Shown in pieces: positions 7,136 to 11,308 of a stretch of 11,308 nucleotides of DNA. Where the stretch lies: positions 1 to 11,308 of the forward strand of contig VBCL01000039.1 in NCBI GenBank assembly GCA_005888865.1. Reading direction: 5' to 3'. The position numbers and the translations under genes were made by a program. Position 1 is the first letter of the stretch. Each line of letters starts with the position of its first letter. The notes under the pieces are model-generated. The model was not told the origin of the DNA, did no database searches, and saw nothing but the letters and a program-made list of their open reading frames with translations. The DNA comes from Betaproteobacteria bacterium (lineage in GTDB: Bacteria; Pseudomonadota; Gammaproteobacteria; Burkholderiales; Casimicrobiaceae).

Positions 7136-8206
7136 ATGGATATCGTCGGCCGGATTGTCCTGACCGCGCCTTCGAGCGACGCGCAGACGCGCGAGCGTGA
7201 TCCGCGAGCAGTCGCGGCGTGGTTGCTCGCGTGCTGCGCGCTGCTCTTCGCCATGGTTGTCGTCGGCGGCGTGACGCGCCTCACGCACTCGGGCCTCTCC
7301 ATCACCGAATGGCAGCCGATCGTCGGCACGTTGCCGCCGCTGACCGATGCGCAGTGGGCCGAGACCTTCGCCAAGTACCAGGCCACGCCCGAATACAGCC
7401 AGGTCAACCGCGGCATGACGCTCGACGCGTTCAAGAGCATCTTCTGGTGGGAGTACTGCCATCGGCTGCTCGGGCGCGCGATCGGAGTCGCGTTCCTGTT
7501 GCCGCTGCTCGGGTTCATCGCCCGGCGCAGGATCCCGGCAGGTTTGGCGCCGAAGCTCGTCGGCATCTTCGCGCTCGGAGCGCTTCAGGGCGCGATGGGC
7601 TGGTACATGGTGCAGAGCGGGCTCGTCGACGATCCGCGGGTCTCGCAACTCCGCCTCACAGCGCACCTGGGGCTCGCCTTCATCATCTTCGCGGCGATGC
7701 TCTGGACTGCCTTGTCGCTGCTCCGCGGCCCTGCAAGGGAAGGTTCGGGCGCCGCGCCGCTCAGGCGCTTCGCCTACGCGCTGACGGCATTGATCTTCGT
7801 CATGGTGTTGAGCGGCGGTCTGGTCGCGGGAATCCGTGCCGGCTTCGCCTACAACACGTTCCCGCTGATGAACGGTCATTGGGTGCCCGCGGAGATCATG
7901 CTGATCGAGCCCTGGTACCTCAACCTCTTCAACAACATGGCCACCGTGCAATTCGATCACCGGGCGGTCGCGTGGGTGCTGGCGCTCGCCGTCCCGCTGC
8001 TCTGGTGGCGCGTGCGTGCCTCACCCGACGCGCCGGCGCGCGCACGGAGCGGCGCGAACCTCCTGCTGGGGCTGCTCGCGTTGCAGGTCACTCTCGGCGT
8101 CTGCACGCTGATTCTGGTGGTTCCGCTGCCCCTCGCCGCTGCGCATCAAGCCGGCGCGCTGCTTCTGTTCGCGGCCGCGCTCAACCTCGCGCACGCGCTG
8201 CGTTGA
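7136..8206 (+). CDS. ctaA: Heme A synthase, COX15/CtaA family
   Basis: This inner-membrane enzyme oxidises the C8 methyl of heme O to the formyl of heme A, needed by aa3-type cytochrome c oxidase. The 356 residues fold as about eight membrane spans after a polar N-terminus of about 25 residues. Family marks are VVGGVTRLTHSGLSITEWQP (42-61), WWEYCHRLLGR with H109, TAHLG with H177, a mid-protein AGFAYNTFPLMNGHWVP, NNMATVQFDHRAVAW with H275, and AAHQAGA with H337. The four His fit the two heme-binding pairs of the two pseudo-symmetric halves. This is the mitochondrial/alphaproteobacterial-like form (ITEWQPIVG), not the CPDWPGCYG form. The ATG at 7136 has no good ribosome site, but later starts would cut into the first span. 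No oxidase subunit or ctaB gene is nearby, so it stands alone between two catabolic clusters. Confidence 0.94.
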   Translation: MDIVGRIVLTAPSSDAQTRERDPRAVAAWLLACCALLFAMVVVGGVTRLTHSGLSITEWQPIVGTLPPLTDAQWAETFAKYQATPEYSQVNRGMTLDAFKSIFWWEYCHRLLGRAIGVAFLLPLLGFIARRRIPAGLAPKLVGIFALGALQGAMGWYMVQSGLVDDPRVSQLRLTAHLGLAFIIFAAMLWTALSLLRGPAREGSGAAPLRRFAYALTALIFVMVLSGGLVAGIRAGFAYNTFPLMNGHWVPAEIMLIEPWYLNLFNNMATVQFDHRAVAWVLALAVPLLWWRVRASPDAPARARSGANLLLGLLALQVTLGVCTLILVVPLPLAAAHQAGALLLFAAALNLAHALR

Positions 8207-8286
8207 CGCGGACGCAACGGAGAAGGGGTGGAGGAGGGCCGTGCGACCGGCGGGATCAACGCTCGCTCGAGCCGGCCGTTTCGGGC

Positions 8287-8314
8287 TTGACGCCAAATAG
8301 TTTAGGGCTAATAT
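8287..8314 (+). promoter_or_regulatory. Predicted sigma70 promoter of the aryl-CoA oxygenase operon
   Basis: A TTGACG -35 box (8287-8292) and a TAATAT -10 box (8309-8314) are separated by 16 bp. The match to consensus is very good, and the AT-rich patch stands out sharply from its GC-rich surroundings. Transcription would begin near 8320-8322, giving a leader of about 26 bases before the GTG at 8347. It is the only convincing promoter in the window and marks a new transcription unit after ctaA. Confidence 0.7.
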
Positions 8315-8330
8315 ATTTAAGCTTGAAATA
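8302..8330. promoter_or_regulatory. Two short dyads overlapping the promoter, candidate repressor operator
   Basis: TTAG-GG-CTAA (8302-8311) overlaps the -10 box. A second, imperfect dyad centred on AAGCTT (8319-8324), flanked by TTT and GAAA, covers the predicted transcription start. The centres are about 15 bp apart, and TTTAGGGCT and TTTAAGCTT are also similar as direct copies. This placement suits a repressor such as the MarR-type regulators often found with aryl-CoA gene clusters. No regulator gene is in the window, so the binding protein is an inference. Confidence 0.4.
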
Positions 8331-8346
8331 ACAGGGGTCCGCGAGC

Positions 8347-10668
8347 GTGCGTATCGTCTGCATCGGAGGGGGGCCTGCCGGCTTGTATCTGGCGCTGCTC
8401 ATGAAGCGGGCTGACCCGCGGCACCAGATAACGGTCATCGAGCGCAATCGACCCTACGACACCTTTGGCTGGGGCGTCGTATTCTCGGATCAGACGCTCG
8501 GCAACCTGCGCGCTGCGGACCCGCAGACGCACGATGAGATCCTCGATGCCTTCTGCCACTGGGACGACATCGATGTGCACTTCAAGGGAAGGACGATCAC
8601 CTCGGGCGGCCACGGCTTTTGCGGCATCGGCCGCAAGCGGCTGCTGAACATCCTGCAGCGGCGTTGCGAGCAGCTCGGCGTAAGGCTTCTCTTCGAGACC
8701 GAGATCGCCGATGAGACGGCCATCGACGATTGCGATCTGATCGTAGCGAGCGACGGTCTCAATAGCGCGATCCGAGCGAAGCACGAAGACGTGTTTCAGC
8801 CCGAGATCGAGCGCCGGAAATGCCGGTACATCTGGCTCGGCACGCACCGGCTCTTCGACGCGTTCACCTTCGCCTTCGAGCCGACCGAATGGGGCTGGTT
8901 CCAGGCCCATGCCTACCGGTTCGACGACGAGACAAGTACGTTCATCGTCGAGACGCCCGAAGCCGTCTGGCGCGCCGCGGGCATCGATCGCATGAGCGCC
9001 GACGAGTCGGTCGCGTTCTGCGAGCGGCTTTTCGCCCGCTACCTCGGCGGCGAGCGCCTGATGACCAACGCCCGCCACCTGCGAGGCTCGGCGTGGATCA
9101 ACTTCCTGCGGATCATCAACAAGACGTGGATCTGCGATGCCGCGCGCACGCCGATCGTGCTTCTGGGCGACGCCGCGCACACGGCGCATTTCTCGGTGGG
9201 CTCCGGCACCAAGCTCGCGCTCGAGGACGCGATCGCGTTGGCGCGCGCCTTGCAGCAGCAAGCCGATCTGCCCGCCGCGCTGCGGTCCTACGAGGCCGAA
9301 CGCGTCCTCGAGGTCCTGAAGATCCAGAACGCAGCCCGCAACTCGACCGAATGGTTCGAGAACGTCGAGCGCTATACGCACCTCGAGGCCGAGCAGTTCG
9401 CCTACAGCCTGCTCACGCGGAGCCAGCGCATCTCGCACGAGAATCTGCGCCTGCGCGACCCGCGCTACGTGGCCGCGACGGAGCGCTGGTTCGCCGCGCG
9501 CAACCATTTGCCGAGCGGAAGCGGCGAGCGGCCGGTGCCGCCGATGTTCATCCCCTTCTCCTTGCGCGGCGTGACGCTCGCCAATCGGGTCGTCGTCTCG
9601 CCGATGGCGCAGTATTCGTGCACCGACGGAACCCCGGATGATTACTACCTGGTGCATCTAGGGAGCCGCGCGCACGGCGGAGCTGGGCTTGTCTTCACCG
9701 AAATGACCTGCGTGTCGGCCGATGCGCGGATCAGCCCCGGATGCGCGGGCATGTACAAGGAAGAGCACAAGGTCGGGTGGAAGCGCATCGTCGACTACGT
9801 TCACCAGCGCACACCGGCGATGATCGCGATGCAGCTCGGTCACGCGGGACCCAAAGGCTCGACGCAGCTTGGCTGGGAGGAGGCCGACGAGCCGCTCGCC
9901 ACCGGCAACTGGCCGATCGTCGCGCCTACCGCGCTCGCCTACGGCCCGCGCAATCAGCTTCCACGCACGATGACTCGGAGCGACATGAACCGCGTCCGCG
10001 ACGACTTCGTGCGCGCCGCGCAGTGGGCCGCCGAGTGCGGCTTCGACTGGCTGGAGCTGCACTGCGCGCACGGGTACCTTCTCTCGGCGTTCATCTGTCC
10101 GCTCACCAACCGGCGCGACGACGAGTACGGTGGAAATCTCGAGAACCGCTGTCGTTTCCCCCTCGAGGTGGTCCGGGCGATGCGTGCCGTATGGCCGACG
10201 GAAAAGCCGCTGTCGGTGCGGATCTCGGCGCACGACTGGACGCCCGGCGGCAACACGCCGGACGAGGCGGTCGTGATCGCGCGCCTGTTCAAGGAGGCCG
10301 GCGCCGACCTGATCGACGTCTCGTCGGGCCAGACGACGCGCGAGGCGAAGCCCGTCTATGGCCGAATGTACCAGACGCCGTTCGCCGATCGGATCCGCAA
10401 CGAAGTCGGCATCGCGACGATGGCGGTGGGCGCCATCTTCGAGCCCGACCACGTGAACAGCATCATCGCCGCGGGCCGCGCCGATCTGTGCGCGCTCGCG
10501 CGGCCGCATCTGGCCGATCCGTACTGGACACTGCACGCGGCCGCTCAGCTTGGCTACACGAACGTGCCGTGGCCGAACCAGTACCTGACGGGCAAGGCGC
10601 AGCTCGAGCGTAACCTCGCGCGGGCGGCGCAGCTCGCGGAATCCGAGCAGGCCGAAGCCAATGGCTGA
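8347..10668 (+). CDS. Bifunctional aryl-CoA monooxygenase/reductase: FAD hydroxylase fused to Old Yellow Enzyme domain (salicylyl-CoA 5-hydroxylase / 2-aminobenzoyl-CoA monooxygenase-reductase type)
   Basis: This is a two-domain flavoenzyme of 773 residues, probably cytosolic. Residues 1 to about 385 form a p-hydroxybenzoate-hydroxylase-type FAD monooxygenase: GGGPAG (8-13) in the opening beta strand, a middle LIVASDGLNSAIR, and LLGDAAHTAH with D275. Residues about 395-760 form an FMN barrel of the Old Yellow Enzyme/YqjM type: SPMAQYSC (418-425), QLGHAGPKGS, ELHCAHGYL with H572 and H575, LTNRRDDEYGGNLENR, and a C-terminal ADLCALARPHLADPYW. This architecture is known from Azoarcus 2-aminobenzoyl-CoA monooxygenase/reductase, which hydroxylates and then reduces the CoA-bound ring; similar fusions are annotated as salicylyl-CoA 5-hydroxylase. 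The GTG at 8347 has AGGGG (8333-8337) upstream, and any later start would break the FAD motif. Which aryl-CoA it uses is not visible. An SDR overlaps its end by 8 bp. Confidence 0.92.
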   Translation: MRIVCIGGGPAGLYLALLMKRADPRHQITVIERNRPYDTFGWGVVFSDQTLGNLRAADPQTHDEILDAFCHWDDIDVHFKGRTITSGGHGFCGIGRKRLLNILQRRCEQLGVRLLFETEIADETAIDDCDLIVASDGLNSAIRAKHEDVFQPEIERRKCRYIWLGTHRLFDAFTFAFEPTEWGWFQAHAYRFDDETSTFIVETPEAVWRAAGIDRMSADESVAFCERLFARYLGGERLMTNARHLRGSAWINFLRIINKTWICDAARTPIVLLGDAAHTAHFSVGSGTKLALEDAIALARALQQQADLPAALRSYEAERVLEVLKIQNAARNSTEWFENVERYTHLEAEQFAYSLLTRSQRISHENLRLRDPRYVAATERWFAARNHLPSGSGERPVPPMFIPFSLRGVTLANRVVVSPMAQYSCTDGTPDDYYLVHLGSRAHGGAGLVFTEMTCVSADARISPGCAGMYKEEHKVGWKRIVDYVHQRTPAMIAMQLGHAGPKGSTQLGWEEADEPLATGNWPIVAPTALAYGPRNQLPRTMTRSDMNRVRDDFVRAAQWAAECGFDWLELHCAHGYLLSAFICPLTNRRDDEYGGNLENRCRFPLEVVRAMRAVWPTEKPLSVRISAHDWTPGGNTPDEAVVIARLFKEAGADLIDVSSGQTTREAKPVYGRMYQTPFADRIRNEVGIATMAVGAIFEPDHVNSIIAAGRADLCALARPHLADPYWTLHAAAQLGYTNVPWPNQYLTGKAQLERNLARAAQLAESEQAEANG

Positions 10669-11308
10669 GCCCAGGCCGCTTATGGGGCAGCACGCGCTCG
10701 TCACCGGGGGCGGCAGCGGCATCGGCTTCGCGATCGCGAAGCGCCTGGCCGATCTCGGCGCGAGCGTGACGCTCGCCGGCCGCACAACCGATCGGCTCGA
10801 AGCGGCCGCGGCGACGCTCACCCGCTGCGATGTCGTGCAAGCCGACGTCGGCGACCCCGCGGCCGTGCGACGAGCGTTCGCAGCGCTCGACGAGCGCGGA
10901 CACGCGCTCACCATCCTGATCAACAACGCCGGCGTCGCGAAGAGCGCCAAGTTCGCCGAGACGGACGGTGCGCTGTGGGAGGAAATGCTTCGCGTCAACC
11001 TGACCGGTGTCTACCACTGCATTCAGGCTGGGCTGCCGCGCATCCTCGCGGCAGGCGGCGGCCGCATCGTAACGATCGCCAGCACGGCGGGCCTCATCGG
11101 TTACCCGTACGTGAGCGCGTATTGCGCCGCCAAGCACGGCGTCATCGGCCTGACCCGCGCGCTGGCGGCCGAGCACGCGCTTCGCGGGGTCACCATCAAC
11201 GCGGTGTGCCCCGGCTACGCCGACACCGACATGACGCGGCAGACCGTGGCGAACATCGTCGCGCGCACCGGTCGAACCGAGGCCGAGGCGCGCGCCGCGT
11301 TGACCGCA
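10661..11308 (+). CDS. Short-chain dehydrogenase/reductase (SDR), 3' end outside window
   Basis: This NAD(P)-dependent SDR probably oxidises a hydroxyacyl-CoA or similar intermediate made after ring oxygenation. All 216 codons to the right edge are open. Classical motifs are intact: cofactor loop TGGGSGIG (15-22), NNAG (88-91), catalytic S141 (TIASTAG), Y154 and K158 (YCAAK), and NAVCPGYADTDM after them, which is typical of bacterial 3-hydroxyacyl-CoA dehydrogenase-like SDRs. The ATG at 10661 overlaps the oxygenase stop by 8 bp, pointing to translational coupling. An ATG at 10682 (residue 8) would give no overlap and still keep the whole fold. Neither has a strong ribosome site. Only a few tens of residues should be missing. 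The pathway role rests on its neighbour. Confidence 0.93.
   Translation, partial: MAEPRPLMGQHALVTGGGSGIGFAIAKRLADLGASVTLAGRTTDRLEAAAATLTRCDVVQADVGDPAAVRRAFAALDERGHALTILINNAGVAKSAKFAETDGALWEEMLRVNLTGVYHCIQAGLPRILAAGGGRIVTIASTAGLIGYPYVSAYCAAKHGVIGLTRALAAEHALRGVTINAVCPGYADTDMTRQTVANIVARTGRTEAEARAALTA

Noticed and set aside
8199..8216. Hairpin TGCGT/ACGCA spanning the ctaA stop codon as a terminator
   Set aside because: The stem is only 5 bp with an 8-base loop and no T run follows, so there is no support for termination here.
7219..8331. Second + strand open frame of 370 codons over the heme A synthase gene
   Set aside because: It is a frame-shifted shadow rich in Arg and Ala. The COX15 frame carries all family His residues and membrane spans.
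8317..10998. Two abutting antisense open frames of 446 codons each (8317-9657 and 9658-10998)
   Set aside because: Both are mirror images of a well-supported fusion enzyme and SDR in GC-rich DNA. Their translations are Arg/Glu-rich with no recognisable motif, and the equal lengths look like coincidence.
1..11308. CRISPR array, tRNA, insertion sequence, phage, toxin-antitoxin or defence genes
   Set aside because: No regularly spaced repeats, transposase, tRNA-like structure or defence domains were seen; nearly all bases are in metabolic genes.

Overview
The window is dense, GC-rich bacterial DNA with every recognisable gene on the + strand. Codon use, the spacing style and the enzyme set (heme A synthase for an aerobic aa3-type oxidase, a taurine/nitrate-type ABC importer, CoA-linked aromatic oxygenation) suggest an aerobic proteobacterium. 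A soil-type betaproteobacterium of the Burkholderiales kind seems most likely, but an alphaproteobacterium is not excluded. No rRNA, tRNA, CRISPR array, insertion sequence or phage gene is visible.

Region A (1-7015) reads as one catabolic gene run. It holds the 3' end of a short-chain dehydrogenase/reductase (SDR), a D-tartrate dehydratase of the enolase superfamily, a three-gene ABC importer (ATPase, permease, Tat-exported binding protein), a succinate-semialdehyde-dehydrogenase-type aldehyde dehydrogenase, and an HpcH/HpaI-family class II aldolase. Spacings are short (19, 60, -4, 24, -4 and 40 bp), so co-transcription is likely. Together they look like uptake and breakdown of a hydroxy acid. 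Tartrate dehydration to oxaloacetate is the best-supported single step. The aldolase and aldehyde dehydrogenase suggest either a second branch or a longer substrate.

Region B (7136-8206) is a lone COX15/CtaA heme A synthase gene, set apart from any cytochrome oxidase genes and flanked by two unrelated catabolic clusters.

Region C (8207-11308) begins with a 140-bp gap holding a strong AT-rich sigma70-type promoter with two overlapping dyads. It drives a 773-codon fusion of an FAD monooxygenase and an Old Yellow Enzyme-type reductase, of the salicylyl-CoA 5-hydroxylase / 2-aminobenzoyl-CoA monooxygenase-reductase type. An SDR overlaps its end by 8 bp and runs off the window. This is probably the start of an aerobic aryl-CoA degradation operon whose ligase, hydratase and regulator lie beyond the right edge.

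There is no gap longer than 300 bp without a gene. I do not see a clearly new class of system. The most interesting element is the unusual gene set of Region A, whose enzymes do not fit a simple tartrate pathway.
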